Notes: a model not told the origin generated them from the letters alone. Counted from the first letter of the stretch, positions 1 to 10,251 are shown. The stretch is DNA of 64,000 nucleotides from Candidatus Wallbacteria bacterium (GCA_016213845.1 JACQZN010000057.1:53004-117003); one strand, 5' to 3'. Translations and numbers: made by a program.

Positions 1-253
1 CCACCTGCTGGATGCCATGCTCCATCGCCTTCTTGATCGCGTTGTCCGCGGCCAGCTGCGCCGCGTACGGGGTGTTCTTCCGCGAGCCCTTGAACCCGAC
101 GTTCCCGGCGCTCGACCAGGAGACCACGTTCCCCTTCGGGTCGGTGACCGTGACGATCGTGTTGTTGTACGTGGACTGGATGAACACCTTGCCCACGGGG
201 ATGACTTTCTTGACCTTCTTTTTCCCCTGGGGGGCGACCTTGGCTTCCGTCAT
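1..253 (-). CDS. rpsK: 30S ribosomal protein S11 (partial, C-terminus beyond left edge)
   Basis: S11 lines the mRNA exit region of the 30S platform. The visible 84 residues include the family core [15 protein letters not shown] and [19 protein letters not shown] followed by TPYAAQLAA. The ATG at 253 is preceded by an AGAGG-type ribosome binding site, and the frame runs off the window at position 1. The gene lies 76 bp downstream of rpsM, which is the usual alpha-operon order, so rpsD, rpoA and rplQ are expected next. The N-terminus carries a lysine-rich stretch (GKKKVKK) that is common in this family. Confidence 0.97.
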   Translation of the reverse strand, partial: MTEAKVAPQGKKKVKKVIPVGKVFIQSTYNNTIVTVTDPKGNVVSWSSAGNVGFKGSRKNTPYAAQLAADNAIKKAMEHGIQQV

Positions 254-329
254 GGGAGCAGTACCTCTCTTGATGCTTCAGGCCGTCACCGGCGGCCGCC
301 CGAGTGGGGCGGCCGCTGGCGGGACGGGA

Positions 330-707
330 TTACTTGGTTTCCTTCTTCTTGCGGCTGACCGTCTTCTTCTTGCCCTTGCGCGTGCGGGCGTTGGTCCGCG
401 TGCGCTGACCCCGCACCGGCAAGCCGCGCCGGTGGCGCAGACCGCGGTAGCAGCCGATGTCCATCAGGCGCTTGATGTTGAACGACACCTCGCGCCTTAG
501 CTCGCCTTCGATCTTGCCGATGGCGTTGACGGCCTTGATGAGCTTGTTGATGTCCGATTCGGACAGGTCCTTGACCCGGGTGTCCGGGTTGACGCCCGTC
601 TGCTCGATGATCTGCTTCGAGCGGGCCGGACCGATTCCATAAATGTAGCGAAGCCCGATCGCGATTCGCTTCTTCGCCGGTAGATCGACACCTGCAATAC
701 GAGCCAT
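330..707 (-). CDS. rpsM: 30S ribosomal protein S13
   Basis: S13 sits in the head of the 30S subunit and contacts the P-site tRNA and the B1 bridges to the 50S. The 125-residue product starts [15 protein letters not shown], has the helix-hairpin-helix segment [13 protein letters not shown] near residues 22-34, and ends with the conserved [19 protein letters not shown] followed by a Lys/Arg-rich tail. Length matches the family (about 118-126). It lies 40 bp after rpmJ and 76 bp before rpsK, as in most alpha operons. Confidence 0.98.
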   Translation of the reverse strand: MARIAGVDLPAKKRIAIGLRYIYGIGPARSKQIIEQTGVNPDTRVKDLSESDINKLIKAVNAIGKIEGELRREVSFNIKRLMDIGCYRGLRHRRGLPVRGQRTRTNARTRKGKKKTVSRKKKETK

Positions 708-747
708 TGTCGTCGAATTCCTTCCCTGTCAGCGCGCCTGAGGGCTC

Positions 748-861
748 TCAGCCCTGCCGCTGCTTGTGCTTCGGATTCTTGCAGAACACCCGGATGATTC
801 CCTGACGCCGGATGATCTTGCACTTGTCACAGATCTTCTTGATGGAAGCCCTGACTTTCAT
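748..861 (-). CDS. rpmJ: 50S ribosomal protein L36, zinc-binding form
   Basis: L36 is the smallest 50S protein and is needed for late folding of 23S rRNA. The 37-residue product starts [11 protein letters not shown], and the zinc ligands are the pair in CDKC plus the later [11 protein letters not shown] (Cys and His), so this is the C+ form. It lies between map and rpsM, 31 bp after map. In many bacteria infA sits between map and rpmJ, but this gap is too small to hold it, so IF1 must be encoded elsewhere. Confidence 0.96.
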   Translation of the reverse strand: MKVRASIKKICDKCKIIRRQGIIRVFCKNPKHKQRQG

Positions 862-892
862 TGGAACTTCTCCTTAGTCGTACTTCTCGCCC

Positions 893-1657
893 TTAAAGCT
901 TCGTGAGGATCTCGGGACCGTCCTCGGTGACGGCAATCGTGTGCTCGAAATGCACCGATAGCTTGCCGTCCGCCGTCTTCACCGTCCAACCATCCTCCGC
1001 CACAAACGTTTCTTTGACGCCCAGGTTGAGCATCGGCTCTATCGCCAGCACCAGCCCGGGCACCAGCTTCATCCCGGTTCCGGGCTCTCCGTAGTTCGGC
1101 ACGCTGGGCGGCTCGTGCATCTTGCGACCCACTCCGTGCCCCATGTAGTCCCGAACGATGGAGTAATTGTGCTTCTCGGCATAGCTCTGGACCGCGTGCC
1201 CGATGTCGTTGATGCGCCGGCTCGGTTTCGTCTGGAAGATCCCCTCCAGCAGCGACTGGCGTCCCACGTTGAGCATCCGATGAATCGACTTGCTCACCCG
1301 CCCCACCGGCAGCGACACCGCCGCATCCGCCACGAAACCCTCGTGCACTATCGCGAAATCCAGTCCGATGACATCGCCTTCCTTCAACACCGTCTTGTCG
1401 CTCGGGATCCCGTGCACCACCTCGTCATTCACCGACGTACAGAGCGACGCCGGATACGGGGGCATTCCCCGGTGAGGCTGATATCCCAGAAACGGCGACT
1501 TGACCTTGCGCTTGCGGATCGCCTCCTCGGCGATTCGGTTGAGCGCCATCGTGGTGACGCCCGGCTTCACAGCCTCCGTCAGCTCCAAGAGGATCTCGGC
1601 GACGTGACGGCCCGCAACCCGCATGATGTCGAGCTCGGCCTTGGTCTTGAGCGTCAC
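893..1657 (-). CDS. map: Methionine aminopeptidase type I
   Basis: This cytoplasmic dimetal enzyme removes the initiator methionine from nascent proteins. The metal-ligand set is complete: DFAIVHEGFVADAA gives the two aspartates, GHGVGRKMHEPP gives the histidine, AIEPML and VHFEHTIAV give the two glutamates. I place the start at the GTG at 1657, which overlaps the adk stop as GTGA. This gives 254 residues beginning (V)TLKTKAELDIMRVAGR, as is usual for the family. An in-frame upstream start exists but would bury 12 codons inside adk. Coupling to adk and secY is the standard spc-operon tail. Confidence 0.96.
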   Translation of the reverse strand: MTLKTKAELDIMRVAGRHVAEILLELTEAVKPGVTTMALNRIAEEAIRKRKVKSPFLGYQPHRGMPPYPASLCTSVNDEVVHGIPSDKTVLKEGDVIGLDFAIVHEGFVADAAVSLPVGRVSKSIHRMLNVGRQSLLEGIFQTKPSRRINDIGHAVQSYAEKHNYSIVRDYMGHGVGRKMHEPPSVPNYGEPGTGMKLVPGLVLAIEPMLNLGVKETFVAEDGWTVKTADGKLSVHFEHTIAVTEDGPEILTKL

Positions 1658-2316
1658 GCCCCTTTCAAGCTCTCCAGGTACCGCACCACACATTCGAAAA
1701 CCTCGTCGATCGTGCCGGAGCCGTCGAACTCCTGGAGCACACCCCTTTCTCTGTAGTAAGCCAACACGGGTTCGGTCTGCTCGTGATACACGCGCAGCCT
1801 CTCCCGGATGACGGTCTCGTTATCGTCCGGCCGGCTCGCGAGCGCGGCCCCGTCGTTGTCGCATACCCCCTCCGACTTGGGGGGATTGTTGCGCCGGTGG
1901 TACACCCAGTTGCACTGCGGGCAGGTCAGACGGTTGACGAGCCGATCGAGCAACTCCTCGCTGGGGACCTTCAGGTTCACCACCGCGTGCATGCGCAGCT
2001 CCTCGCGATCGAGGAGGTCGGTCAGCGACCGAGCCTGCGCCACGGTCCGGGGATACCCGTCGAGAACCACGCCGTTTCCGCTCTCGCACGCGGACTTGAT
2101 GTGGCTGCCGACCATGCTCGTGACGAGGTCGTCGGGCACCAGCTTGCCGGAGTCCATGAACTCCCGCGCTTTCTGCCCGCTCGGCGTATTCGCCTTCACC
2201 TCGGCCCTCACGACGTCTCCGCTTGCCAGGTGCTCCAGACCCAGGCGCTTGGCGATGGCCTGAGCCTGAGTCCCTTTCCCGGCGCCCGGAGGCCCCATGA
2301 TGAGCATGTTGAACAC
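1654..2316 (-). CDS. adk: Adenylate kinase with zinc-type LID domain
   Basis: Adenylate kinase interconverts 2 ADP with ATP and AMP. The P-loop GPPGAGKGTQ follows the N-terminus, and DGYPRT marks the NMP-binding region. The LID (about residues 120-165) carries CPQC and, 16 residues later, CDND, a Cys3-Asp zinc site of the Gram-positive type rather than the hydrogen-bonded E. coli LID. Length is 220 residues. The GTG start at 2316 is one base after the secY stop and has GAGGAG about 8 bases upstream. The ATG three codons later is poorly spaced from that site. Confidence 0.97.
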   Translation of the reverse strand: MFNMLIMGPPGAGKGTQAQAIAKRLGLEHLASGDVVRAEVKANTPSGQKAREFMDSGKLVPDDLVTSMVGSHIKSACESGNGVVLDGYPRTVAQARSLTDLLDREELRMHAVVNLKVPSEELLDRLVNRLTCPQCNWVYHRRNNPPKSEGVCDNDGAALASRPDDNETVIRERLRVYHEQTEPVLAYYRERGVLQEFDGSGTIDEVFECVVRYLESLKGA

Positions 2317-2317
2317 G

Positions 2318-3639
<1,322 letters not shown>

Positions 3640-3640
<1 letters not shown>

Positions 3641-4092
3641 CAAGGCTGAATCACCTCGACGGCCCCGCCGGCCTCGCTGATCTTGGCCTGCGCGGAGCGA
3701 CTGAATTTGTGAGCGATGATGGTCAGACCCTTGGGCGCGTCACCGTTGCCCAGGATCTTGACGAGCTTGGCGCTGTTGCGGACGAAGCCGTTGGCCTTCA
3801 GCCACTCGGGAGTGACCTTCGTGCCGGAATCGACGTCCTTCAGATCGCCCAGGTTCACCTCGGCGTACTCGACGCGGAAGAGGTTGGTGAAGCCGCGCTT
3901 GGGAATGCGCCGATAGAGCGGCATCTGGCCGCCTTCGAAGCCGATCCGCACGCCGCCGCCCTGGCGGGCGTTCTGACCCTTCTGCCCTCGGCAGCTGGTC
4001 TTGCCATGCCCGGAGCTCTTGCCGCGGCCGACCCGCTTGATCTTCTTGCGAGAGGTCCTGGGGAACTGGAAGTTGTCCAGAGAGAGTGTCAT
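3640..4092 (-). CDS. rplO: 50S ribosomal protein L15
   Basis: L15 is a late-assembly 50S protein with a long basic N-terminal extension in the rRNA. The 150-residue product begins MTLSLDNFQFPR and carries the glycine/lysine-rich KIKRVGRGKSSGHGKTSC and GGGVRIGFEGGQMPLYRR. Its C-terminal domain ends ISEAGGAVEVIQP. The gene overlaps secY by one base. It is separated from rpmD by an unusual 220 bp, which holds a promoter-like site and a 7-nt repeat array. Confidence 0.97.
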
Positions 4093-4149
4093 GACCTTTA
4101 CCGTCCCATTGTTCGAATGACCCCGCCAGCGGCGAGGCCGAGAGGCGGC

Positions 4150-4178
4150 ATTATAGCCGAATCTGAATCCAAAGTAAA
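4150..4178 (-). promoter_or_regulatory. Sigma-70-type promoter before rplO-secY-adk-map
   Basis: On the minus strand a TTTACT hexamer (4178-4173) is separated by exactly 17 bases from a consensus TATAAT (4155-4150). Transcription would start near 4143, about 50 nt before the rplO ATG. It lies in the only long gap of the spc block and could let secY, adk and map be transcribed independently of the upstream ribosomal genes. This is inferred from sequence alone. Confidence 0.6.
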
Positions 4179-4188
4179 CAGGAAAACG

Positions 4189-4319
4189 AGGCGTCAGGCT
4201 CCAGGCTTCAGGCCTCAAGCTCGAGGCTCTAGGCGTGAATCGAGACCGGTTGACCCAGCCACAGAGACTGGCCGGTGGCGAAGCCTACTGGCTACTGACT
4301 ACGGGCTACTGACTACTCC
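4189..4319. repeat. 7-nt-period repeat arrays between rplO and rpmD
   Basis: Eight heptamer-register units of the type AGGCNTC (4189-4244) are followed, after a gap, by five CTACTGA-type units (4285-4319). The TAG stop codon of rpmD, read on the minus strand at 4315-4313, lies inside the last unit. Related arrays recur at 15.7, 17.5, 19.6, 36.7, 41.0, 41.8 and 47.5 kb. Confidence 0.75.
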
Positions 4320-4504
4320 CCCTCGACTTCGCGGACCTCGAGCAGGTGGCTTGCTCGGCGAATCATGCCGAGGATCGAGGGATGAGCAGTCTTGCGGACC
4401 GTCTGCATGCGCCGGGTGAGACCCAGCGAGCGGACGCTGTCCTTCTGGTCCTTGGTAGTGCCGATGGTGCCGCGCACCAGCTTGATTTCGAGCATCTTGG
4501 CCAT
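4313..4504 (-). CDS. rpmD: 50S ribosomal protein L30
   Basis: L30 is a small peripheral 50S protein. The 63-residue product contains the family core LEIKLVRGTIGTTKDQKDSV followed by RSLGLTRRMQTVRKTAHPS. The ATG at 4504 follows an AGGAGATAC ribosome binding site. Position between rpsE (28 bp upstream) and rplO is canonical. The stop codon and last bases belong to a 7-nt repeat array, and the C-terminal EVREVEGE tail may reflect that. Confidence 0.95.
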   Translation of the reverse strand: MAKMLEIKLVRGTIGTTKDQKDSVRSLGLTRRMQTVRKTAHPSILGMIRRASHLLEVREVEGE

Positions 4505-4532
4505 TGCGTGTATCTCCTGAGAAAGCGAACCG

Positions 4533-5078
4533 TCAAGCGGTCTGGTTGCCCTGCCAGAGCGCGGCGACGGTGATGCCGCGGATGGCAGCCACCTCACTTG
4601 CGCGCCGGAGCTGGGAGAGGCCATTCATGGTGGCCTTCAGCACGTTGACGGGGTTGGAGCTGCCGAGCGACTTGGACAGCACGTCCTTGACACCCGACGC
4701 CTCGATGATGGCGCGCACTGCGCCGCCGGCGATGACGCCGGTACCGGGGGAAGCGGGCTTGAGGATCACGCGCGCCGTGCCGTAGCGGCCGATGACCTGG
4801 AACGGGATGGTGCCCTTGACGATCGGAATGGCGATCATCGAGCGCTTGGCCCGGTCGATGGCCTTGCGGACTGCGTCCGGGACCAGCTTGGCCTTTCCGA
4901 GCGCGACGCCGACATTGCCCTTGCCGTCGCCTGCAACGGCCAGGACGGCGAAGCCGAAGCGCCGGCCACCCTTGACCACCTTGGCCGTGCGGTTGATCTT
5001 CACGACCTTTTCGATGACGCCGTCTTCGCCTTCCTGGCGGCGGTCGCCACCGAAGTGTCCAGCCTGAGGTCTTGCCAT
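4533..5078 (-). CDS. rpsE: 30S ribosomal protein S5
   Basis: S5 guards decoding fidelity at the mRNA entry side of the 30S. The 181-residue product has the N-terminal double-stranded-RNA-binding fold with [19 protein letters not shown] followed by [14 protein letters not shown]. Its C-terminal domain contains [21 protein letters not shown] glycine-rich leader ([20 protein letters not shown]) precedes the core. It lies 13 bp after rplR and 28 bp before rpmD. Confidence 0.98.
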   Translation of the reverse strand: MARPQAGHFGGDRRQEGEDGVIEKVVKINRTAKVVKGGRRFGFAVLAVAGDGKGNVGVALGKAKLVPDAVRKAIDRAKRSMIAIPIVKGTIPFQVIGRYGTARVILKPASPGTGVIAGGAVRAIIEASGVKDVLSKSLGSSNPVNVLKATMNGLSQLRRASEVAAIRGITVAALWQGNQTA

Positions 5079-5091
5079 TATCGAGACTCCT

Positions 5092-5466
5092 TTAGAATCC
5101 GAGGCCTTCGGCGCGTGCGGCCTCGGCGAGCGCCTTCACGCGGCCCGTGTACGGGAACCCACCGCGATCGAAGACGACTTTGTCGATGTTCTTCTGCTTG
5201 GCGGCGCCGGCGAGAGCCTTGCCGACCGCCTTGGCGACGTCGATGCCCTTGGCCTTGGAGGCCTCGAGCTCCTTGCGAAGCTCGGCGGTCAGGCTCGAGA
5301 CGCCGGTGATGGTCTTGCCGCTGGCGTCGTCCACGAGCTGCGCATAGATGTGCTTGCTGCTCTTGAAGACGACCAGGCGAGGCCTCTCCGGGGTGCCGTT
5401 GACCTTTCTGCGAAGCCTTGCGTGCCGCGCCGTTCGCTTGCCTACTCTATCTCTGATGTCTGCCAT
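5092..5466 (-). CDS. rplR: 50S ribosomal protein L18
   Basis: L18 binds 5S rRNA together with L5 in the central protuberance. The 124-residue product starts [20 protein letters not shown], has the family motif [20 protein letters not shown], and ends [20 protein letters not shown] plus a short tail, all typical. The ATG at 5466 follows AGGAGAAACGAAAA. It is 60 bp after rplF and 13 bp before rpsE. Confidence 0.98.
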   Translation of the reverse strand: MADIRDRVGKRTARHARLRRKVNGTPERPRLVVFKSSKHIYAQLVDDASGKTITGVSSLTAELRKELEASKAKGIDVAKAVGKALAGAAKQKNIDKVVFDRGGFPYTGRVKALAEAARAEGLGF

Positions 5467-5526
5467 TTTTCGTTTCTCCTGACGGACGGACCGGGGCGCC
5501 GCCTGGGCGCCCGGGTCCGGACAAAC

Positions 5527-6069
5527 TCAGGCGCCGACCTTCTTGCCGACCTTGGTCTTGACCTGCTCCTCGTGGTAGCGGATGCCCTTGCCCTTGTACG
5601 GCTCGGGCGGCCTGATTCGCCGGAGCTGGGCAGCGAACTCGCCGATCGACTGCTTGTCGGCGCCGCGCAGGGTGATCGCGTCGCCCTTCTGGGTGACCTC
5701 GACCTTGATACCCTCCGGGACGGCGACGTCGACCGGGTTGGAGAACCCGACCGACAGGACGAGCTTCTTGGCCTCGGCCTTGGCGCGGTAACCGACTCCG
5801 ACCAGATCGAGCTGGCGCTCGAACTCCTTGGAGACGCCGGTGCACATGTTGTTGATGAGCGCGCGGGTCAGACCGTGGAGGGCCCGGGTGGCGGGCTTGT
5901 CGTCGGCGCGGGTGACGTGCACCTTGCCGTCCTTGACGGAGACCTCGACGCCCGGGCGCAGGCCCTGCGAGAGCGTGCCCTTGGGCCCCTTGACGGTCAC
6001 GAGCCCCTTGTCGACCGTGACAGCGACCTTGTCGGGCACGCTCACGGGCAGTTTTCCTATTCTGGACAT
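5527..6069 (-). CDS. rplF: 50S ribosomal protein L6
   Basis: L6 lies near the sarcin-ricin loop and the factor-binding site of the 50S. The 180-residue product begins MSRIGKLPVSVPDKVAVTVD and contains the two tandem L6 folds. The second has the conserved LDLVGVGYRAKAEAKKLVLSV and ends PPEPYKGKGIRYHEEQVKTK, which is diagnostic. Length is standard. It follows rpsH by 45 bp. Confidence 0.98.
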   Translation of the reverse strand: MSRIGKLPVSVPDKVAVTVDKGLVTVKGPKGTLSQGLRPGVEVSVKDGKVHVTRADDKPATRALHGLTRALINNMCTGVSKEFERQLDLVGVGYRAKAEAKKLVLSVGFSNPVDVAVPEGIKVEVTQKGDAITLRGADKQSIGEFAAQLRRIRPPEPYKGKGIRYHEEQVKTKVGKKVGA

Positions 6070-6114
6070 TTCAATTCTCCTCGATGGATGCTTTCAATCG
6101 CGATGGGGCTCGCC

Positions 6115-6513
6115 TCACCAGACGTAGCAGATGACCTCGCCGCCGACGCCCTTCTTGCGAGAGAGCTTGTCGGTCATGAGGCCGTCGGGTGTGGAGAGGA
6201 TCGCGATCCCGAGGCCGCCGAGGACCTTGGGAATGGCGTCGCGCTTGACGTAGACGCGAAGGCCCGGCTTGCTGATCCGCTTCATGCCGTTCAAGGCGCG
6301 GATGCGGTTGGGCGTGTATTTCAGGAAGATCTTGAGGCAAGGCTTCTCGTCCGTGCTCTCGACCTTGTAGTCCGTGATGAAGCCCTCGTCCTTGAGGATC
6401 TCCGCGATCTTCACCTTGAGGCGAGAAGAAGGGATGTCGACGGCGGGCTTGAACATCCGGTTCGCATTGCGAATCCGGGTCATCATGTCGGAGATGGGAT
6501 CGGTCATGCTCAT
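6115..6513 (-). CDS. rpsH: 30S ribosomal protein S8
   Basis: S8 binds the central domain of 16S rRNA early in assembly and often autoregulates the spc operon. The 132-residue product has [15 protein letters not shown] near the N-terminus and ends GGEVICYVW, the typical C-terminus. The first of two closely spaced ATGs (6513) is chosen because GGAGGAGGA lies about 8 bases upstream of it. Starting at the second would only drop two residues. Confidence 0.98.
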   Translation of the reverse strand: MSMTDPISDMMTRIRNANRMFKPAVDIPSSRLKVKIAEILKDEGFITDYKVESTDEKPCLKIFLKYTPNRIRALNGMKRISKPGLRVYVKRDAIPKVLGGLGIAILSTPDGLMTDKLSRKKGVGGEVICYVW

Positions 6514-6527
6514 TTCGGGTCCTCCTC

Positions 6528-6713
6528 CTACCAGCTGGACTTCACGACGCCGGGAATCATCCCGTGGGAAGCGAGGTCACGGAAACAGATGCGGCAGATG
6601 GCGAACTTTCGCATGTAGGAGCGAGGCCGACCGCAGAGCTTGCACCGGTTATAGCTGCGGACGGGGAACTTGGGGCTCCGCGACCACTTGGTGATGAGTG
6701 CCTTCTTGGCCAC
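6528..6713 (-). CDS. rpsN: 30S ribosomal protein S14, zinc-binding type
   Basis: S14 helps assemble the 30S head. This is the short 61-residue zinc form, with CKLC and CRIC supplying four cysteines around [20 protein letters not shown], rather than the roughly 100-residue zinc-free E. coli form. The GTG start at 6713 is two bases after the rplE stop, and GGAGG within the end of rplE serves as ribosome binding site. It is 14 bp upstream of rpsH. Confidence 0.97.
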   Translation of the reverse strand: MAKKALITKWSRSPKFPVRSYNRCKLCGRPRSYMRKFAICRICFRDLASHGMIPGVVKSSW

Positions 6714-6715
6714 TG

Positions 6716-7270
6716 TCAGTTGCCTCCTTCGACCTTGCGGAAGGGCATGCCGAGCTCGGTGAGCAGCTCCCGGCATTCGATATCGTTCTTGGCGGTAGTG
6801 ACGATCGAGATGTTCATGCCGCGAATACGCTCGACCTTGTCGTACTTGATCTCGGGGAAAATCAGCTGTTCGCGGACGCCGAGGTTGTAGCTGCCGCGGC
6901 CGTCGAAGGCCTTCTCGCTCACGCCGCGGAAGTCGCGGACGCGAGGCAAGGCCAGGTTGAACAGCTTGTCCAGGAAGGCCCACATTCGCGCACGCCGCAG
7001 CGTCACGAAGCAGCCCACCGCCTGGTTCTTGCGGAGCTTGAAGTTGGCAACCGACTGCTTGGCCTTCGTGATGACAGGCTTCTGGCCGGTGACCGCCTTG
7101 AGCTCCTCCAGGGTCGTCTCCATCAGCTTGGCGTTCTCGCGAGCGTCGCCGACGCCCACGTTGACGGTCACCTTGAGCACCCGGGGAACCTGCATCTGGT
7201 TCTTGTACCCGAACTTCTCGCTCAGGCGGCGTCTCACCTCGCCGTAGTACTTCTCTTCAAGTCTAAGCAT
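6716..7270 (-). CDS. rplE: 50S ribosomal protein L5
   Basis: L5 binds 5S rRNA and contacts the P-site tRNA. The 184-residue product has the L5 landmarks [15 protein letters not shown], the [20 protein letters not shown] segment, [15 protein letters not shown], and [20 protein letters not shown]. Length is close to the usual 179-185. It is 20 bp after rplX and almost abuts rpsN. Confidence 0.98.
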   Translation of the reverse strand: MLRLEEKYYGEVRRRLSEKFGYKNQMQVPRVLKVTVNVGVGDARENAKLMETTLEELKAVTGQKPVITKAKQSVANFKLRKNQAVGCFVTLRRARMWAFLDKLFNLALPRVRDFRGVSEKAFDGRGSYNLGVREQLIFPEIKYDKVERIRGMNISIVTTAKNDIECRELLTELGMPFRKVEGGN

Positions 7271-7290
7271 CTTTGTTCAATCTCCTGTGC

Positions 7291-7680
7291 TCAGGCGCGA
7301 TCGATCTGCTCGTCGCACTTCTTGCAGACCCGCACCCGCTTCTCGCCCACCTCTTCACGGCGAGCGGCCGTGGTCTGTCCGCACCGCGGGCAGACGAGTC
7401 GCACGTTCGAGATGTGGAGAGGATTCTCCTTCTCGATGATGCCGCCCTTCTGCAGCCGCTGAGTCGGCCGCTGGTGGCGCTTGACGATGTTCACGCGCTC
7501 CACCAGAACGCGCTCGGTCTCGGGGTAGACGAGCATGACGCGACCTGTGCGCCCCTTGCTCTTGCCGGCCAGCACCTTCACGGTGTCACCCTTCTTCACG
7601 GGCATCGTGCGGAACTTCTTGGCCTCCTCGACCTTGGCCCGCTCCAGGCGCCGTTGGCGTCGAATGTGTCCAGTAAGCAT
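7291..7680 (-). CDS. rplX: 50S ribosomal protein L24, long form with zinc-type C-terminus
   Basis: L24 starts 50S assembly by binding the 5' end of 23S rRNA. The KOW core VKKGDTVKVLAGKSKGRTGR begins at residue 27, so the 129-residue product has about 25 extra N-terminal residues. That start (ATG 7680) has GAGGAG about 8 bases upstream. The internal ATG at residue 26, which would give the usual 104 residues, has only a weak site, so the longer form is preferred but not proven. CPRC and CKKC in the tail form a zinc-ribbon-like pair. Confidence 0.93.
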   Translation of the reverse strand: MLTGHIRRQRRLERAKVEEAKKFRTMPVKKGDTVKVLAGKSKGRTGRVMLVYPETERVLVERVNIVKRHQRPTQRLQKGGIIEKENPLHISNVRLVCPRCGQTTAARREEVGEKRVRVCKKCDEQIDRA

Positions 7681-7691
7681 TGCCTAACTCC

Positions 7692-8060
7692 TCACAGCAC
7701 CTCGGCTGCCAGCGAGATGATCTTCATGTAGTTCTTGGCGCGCAGCTCGCGGGCCACAGGGCCGAAAACGCGCGTGCCGACGGGGTTCAGATCGTCCTTG
7801 ATCAGGACGGCGGCGTTGTCGTCGAACCGGATCTCGGTGCCGTCCTTGCGGCGAATCCCGAAACGGCTCCGCACGATCACGGCCTTGACCTTGTCCTTCT
7901 TCTTCACGGTTCCGCCCGGCTGGGCCTCCTTCACGGAGCACTTCACAATATCACCCACCCGGGCGTATCGCCGGCCCGTTCCGCCGTAAATCGCGAAGAT
8001 TCTCATCTTCTTGGCGCCGGAGTTGTCGGCCACCTTCAGGTTCGTGAACAGGGGAATCAT
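7692..8060 (-). CDS. rplN: 50S ribosomal protein L14
   Basis: L14 sits at the 50S-30S interface and is the docking site for the silencing factor RsfS. The 122-residue product has standard length, [20 protein letters not shown] near the N-terminus, and [20 protein letters not shown] followed by FGPVARELR near the end. The ATG at 8060 follows GAGGAGACTAAG. It is 61 bp after rpsQ and 11 bp before rplX. Confidence 0.98.
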   Translation of the reverse strand: MIPLFTNLKVADNSGAKKMRIFAIYGGTGRRYARVGDIVKCSVKEAQPGGTVKKKDKVKAVIVRSRFGIRRKDGTEIRFDDNAAVLIKDDLNPVGTRVFGPVARELRAKNYMKIISLAAEVL

Positions 8061-8121
8061 CTTAGTCTCCTCGAAGCCCGCCGGACCGCTGGTCCGCCGC
8101 GAGCTCTGCGGCGATCCGCCG

Positions 8122-8394
8122 CTACTGTGCCTTCTGGACGACCCGCAGCACGGCCCAGCGCTTGCGCCGGGAGAGCGGGCGGCTCGGAACGATTTCGACC
8201 ACGTCTCCGACGGAGCAGCTGTTCTGCTCGTCGTGGGCCAGGTACTTCTTGTGCCGCTTCATGGTCTTCTTGTAGAGCGGGTGCTTCTTGAGGCGCTCGA
8301 CCTCCACCACCGCCGTCTTGTCCATGGCGGTGCTGACGACAGAGCCCGTCAGGCTCTTCTCGGCGCGCGCGCTCGTCTTGCTCTCCTCGGTCAT
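8122..8394 (-). CDS. rpsQ: 30S ribosomal protein S17
   Basis: S17 is a primary 16S rRNA-binding protein with an OB fold. The 90-residue product contains [20 protein letters not shown], then [19 protein letters not shown] and the family signature [18 protein letters not shown]. Its ATG at 8394 overlaps the rpmC stop by four bases (ATGA), implying translational coupling. Confidence 0.98.
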   Translation of the reverse strand: MTEESKTSARAEKSLTGSVVSTAMDKTAVVEVERLKKHPLYKKTMKRHKKYLAHDEQNSCSVGDVVEIVPSRPLSRRKRWAVLRVVQKAQ

Positions 8395-8618
8395 TTCCTT
8401 CCTCCCGCGGTCTCACTGCCGCCGGTAGTAGCCGCCGTTCGCTGGTGCATCACGGTCAGCACCCGCGCCAGGTCGCGGCGCACCTGCCGGATCCGGTCTA
8501 CCTTCTCCAGCTGACCGGTCGCCAGCTGGAACCGCAGGTTGAAGAGCTCGTCCTTGAAACCGCGGTACTTGTCCGCCAGCTCCTCGGGTGTCAGCTCCTT
8601 GAGTTCCTTTGCCTTCAA
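8391..8618 (-). CDS. rpmC: 50S ribosomal protein L29
   Basis: L29 is at the peptide-tunnel exit, next to L23, where trigger factor and SRP dock. The 75-residue product has [20 protein letters not shown], then [19 protein letters not shown] and the [10 protein letters not shown] helix. It overlaps rplP upstream and rpsQ downstream by four bases each. The C-terminal 12 residues ([12 protein letters not shown]) are a low-complexity extension. Confidence 0.97.
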   Translation of the reverse strand: MKAKELKELTPEELADKYRGFKDELFNLRFQLATGQLEKVDRIRQVRRDLARVLTVMHQRTAATTGGSETAGGRK

Positions 8619-9043
8619 AGCAATCCACCCCCGATCGACTCTCGGCTGATGAACTTGGTCTTCACGCTCAGCTTGTGCGCGGCCAGTCTCAGCGCTTCAC
8701 GGGCCACATCCTCGGGGACGCCGCCCACTTCGTACATGATGGTCCCGGCGCGCACGACGGCGACCCAGCCCTCGGGCGTACCCTTGCCGCCGCCCATGCG
8801 GGTCTCGGCCGGCTTCTTCGTGATGGCCAGGTGCGGGAACACGCGGATCCAGACCTTGCCGCCGCGCTTCATCTGGCGCGCGATGCTGATACGCGCGGCC
8901 TCGATCTGGCGGTTGGAGATCCAGCCCTGCTCCTGGGCCTGCAGGCCGAAGTCGCCGAAGGCGATGTGGCCCGAACGATGGGCCCGTCCTCGGATCGGCA
9001 TCTTGAACGGCTTGCGGTACTTGGTTCGTTTCGGCATCAACAT
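8615..9043 (-). CDS. rplP: 50S ribosomal protein L16
   Basis: L16 organises the A-site region of the 50S. The 142-residue product begins [19 protein letters not shown], has [20 protein letters not shown], and contains the [17 protein letters not shown] motif, all diagnostic. Two ATGs occur at the start (9043 and 9037). The first is chosen for its spacing to AAGGAG. The gene overlaps rpmC by four bases. Confidence 0.98.
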   Translation of the reverse strand: MLMPKRTKYRKPFKMPIRGRAHRSGHIAFGDFGLQAQEQGWISNRQIEAARISIARQMKRGGKVWIRVFPHLAITKKPAETRMGGGKGTPEGWVAVVRAGTIMYEVGGVPEDVAREALRLAAHKLSVKTKFISRESIGGGLL

Positions 9044-9071
9044 GATGCGGATTCTCCTTTGTGTCCCCCCG

Positions 9072-9815
9072 CTAGCGGGCGGCGGCCTGAGCCGGGACCT
9101 TCTTGAGCTCCGGAAGCACTTCGCCCCGGAAAACCCAGGTCTTGACGCCGATCTTCCCGAAGGTCGTGTGGGCCTCCGAGAATCCGTAGTCGATGTCCGC
9201 CCTGAGCGTGTGCAGCGGCACGCGCCCTTCCTTGTTCCACTCCACGCGGCTCATTTCCGCGCCGCCCAGGCGTCCGGCCACCATGACTTTGATGCCCTTC
9301 ACGCCCATCTTGCGGGCCCGTGTGATTGCCTGCTTGATCGCGCGGCGGAAGCTGATGCGCTTCTCGAGCTGGAAAGCGATGCTTTCGGAGACCAGCTTGG
9401 CGTTGGTCGCGAAATCCTTCACTTCCTTGACGTTCAAGAAGACCTGCTTGTCTTCCATCACTTCGAGCTCCCGGCGCAGCTGCTCCACGTCGGCGCCGCC
9501 CCGGCCGATGATGATGCCGGGCTTGGCCGTGAAGATCGTGATCTTCACGCTCTTGTCCGTCTTGCGCTCGATGTAGACGTTCGACACGCCCGACTCCTCG
9601 AGCCGCTTGTTGGTCTTCTGCTCGCGGCCCGGGCGCTCGCCCTTCTTGCGGGCGAGGTCCTTGGCGAACTTGCGCCGCACGAACTCATGAATCGCGTTGC
9701 GCAGCTTCACGTCGGCCAGCAGGAAGTCCGAGTAGTTCTTCTCGGCGTACCAGTTGGAGTTCCAGCCGCGGTTGATGCCGACCCGAAGGCCGATTGGATT
9801 GACTTTCTGACCCAC
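9072..9815 (-). CDS. rpsC: 30S ribosomal protein S3
   Basis: S3 is part of the mRNA entry channel and its helicase activity. The 247-residue product starts [20 protein letters not shown], has a type-II KH domain with the GRGG loop in [17 protein letters not shown], and carries the C-terminal domain with [20 protein letters not shown]. It is a little longer than the E. coli protein. It lies 13 bp after rplV. Confidence 0.98.
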   Translation of the reverse strand: MGQKVNPIGLRVGINRGWNSNWYAEKNYSDFLLADVKLRNAIHEFVRRKFAKDLARKKGERPGREQKTNKRLEESGVSNVYIERKTDKSVKITIFTAKPGIIIGRGGADVEQLRRELEVMEDKQVFLNVKEVKDFATNAKLVSESIAFQLEKRISFRRAIKQAITRARKMGVKGIKVMVAGRLGGAEMSRVEWNKEGRVPLHTLRADIDYGFSEAHTTFGKIGVKTWVFRGEVLPELKKVPAQAAAR

Positions 9816-9828
9816 GTCTCGTCCTCCT

Positions 9829-10236
9829 TCAGGACACCTCTCCCAGCACGATCGTCGCCCGGCAGGTTCGCTTCGAGATGCGATCCGCCCTGCCGCGGGC
9901 CCGAGGCATGACGCGCTTCATCGTGGGGCCCTCGTCGACCATCACGGTCTTGACGTAGAGCTGTTCGGGTTTCAATTGCTTGGTGTCCTGGGCGTTGGCG
10001 ATCGCGCTCTTGAGCAGCCTGAGCGTCGTCACCGCCGCCTTTCGCCTCGTGAACTGCAGGACGTAAAGCGCCTTGGGCGCTGGCAGCCCGCGGATCATGT
10101 CCGCGATCAGCCGGCCCTTTCTGGCGGAGTACCTCAGGAACCGGCCCGTGGCCACGGCCACGCCCGGCGCCTTTGCCGCTTCCGCCCGCTCGCGCCGGAT
10201 CACGCTGTTGGGCTTCTTGGTTGTTGTCTCACTCAT
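9829..10236 (-). CDS. rplV: 50S ribosomal protein L22
   Basis: L22 lines the nascent-peptide tunnel with its beta-hairpin. The 135-residue product has RYSARKGRLIADMIRGLPAP, then LLKSAIANAQ, and the tunnel hairpin region GPTMKRVMPRARGRADRISK followed by RTCRATIVL. About 20 N-terminal residues (MSETTTKKPNSVIRRERAEA) extend beyond the common start. It is 15 bp after rpsS. Confidence 0.97.
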   Translation of the reverse strand: MSETTTKKPNSVIRRERAEAAKAPGVAVATGRFLRYSARKGRLIADMIRGLPAPKALYVLQFTRRKAAVTTLRLLKSAIANAQDTKQLKPEQLYVKTVMVDEGPTMKRVMPRARGRADRISKRTCRATIVLGEVS

Positions 10237-10251
10237 CTGGCGTTACCTCGA

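Noticed and set aside
862..892. infA between map and rpmJ
   Set aside because: Only 31 bp separate the genes and no frame is present.
1657..1693. Longer map product from an upstream start
   Set aside because: It would put 12 codons inside adk. The GTG at 1657 gives the family N-terminus and a GTGA overlap typical of coupled genes.
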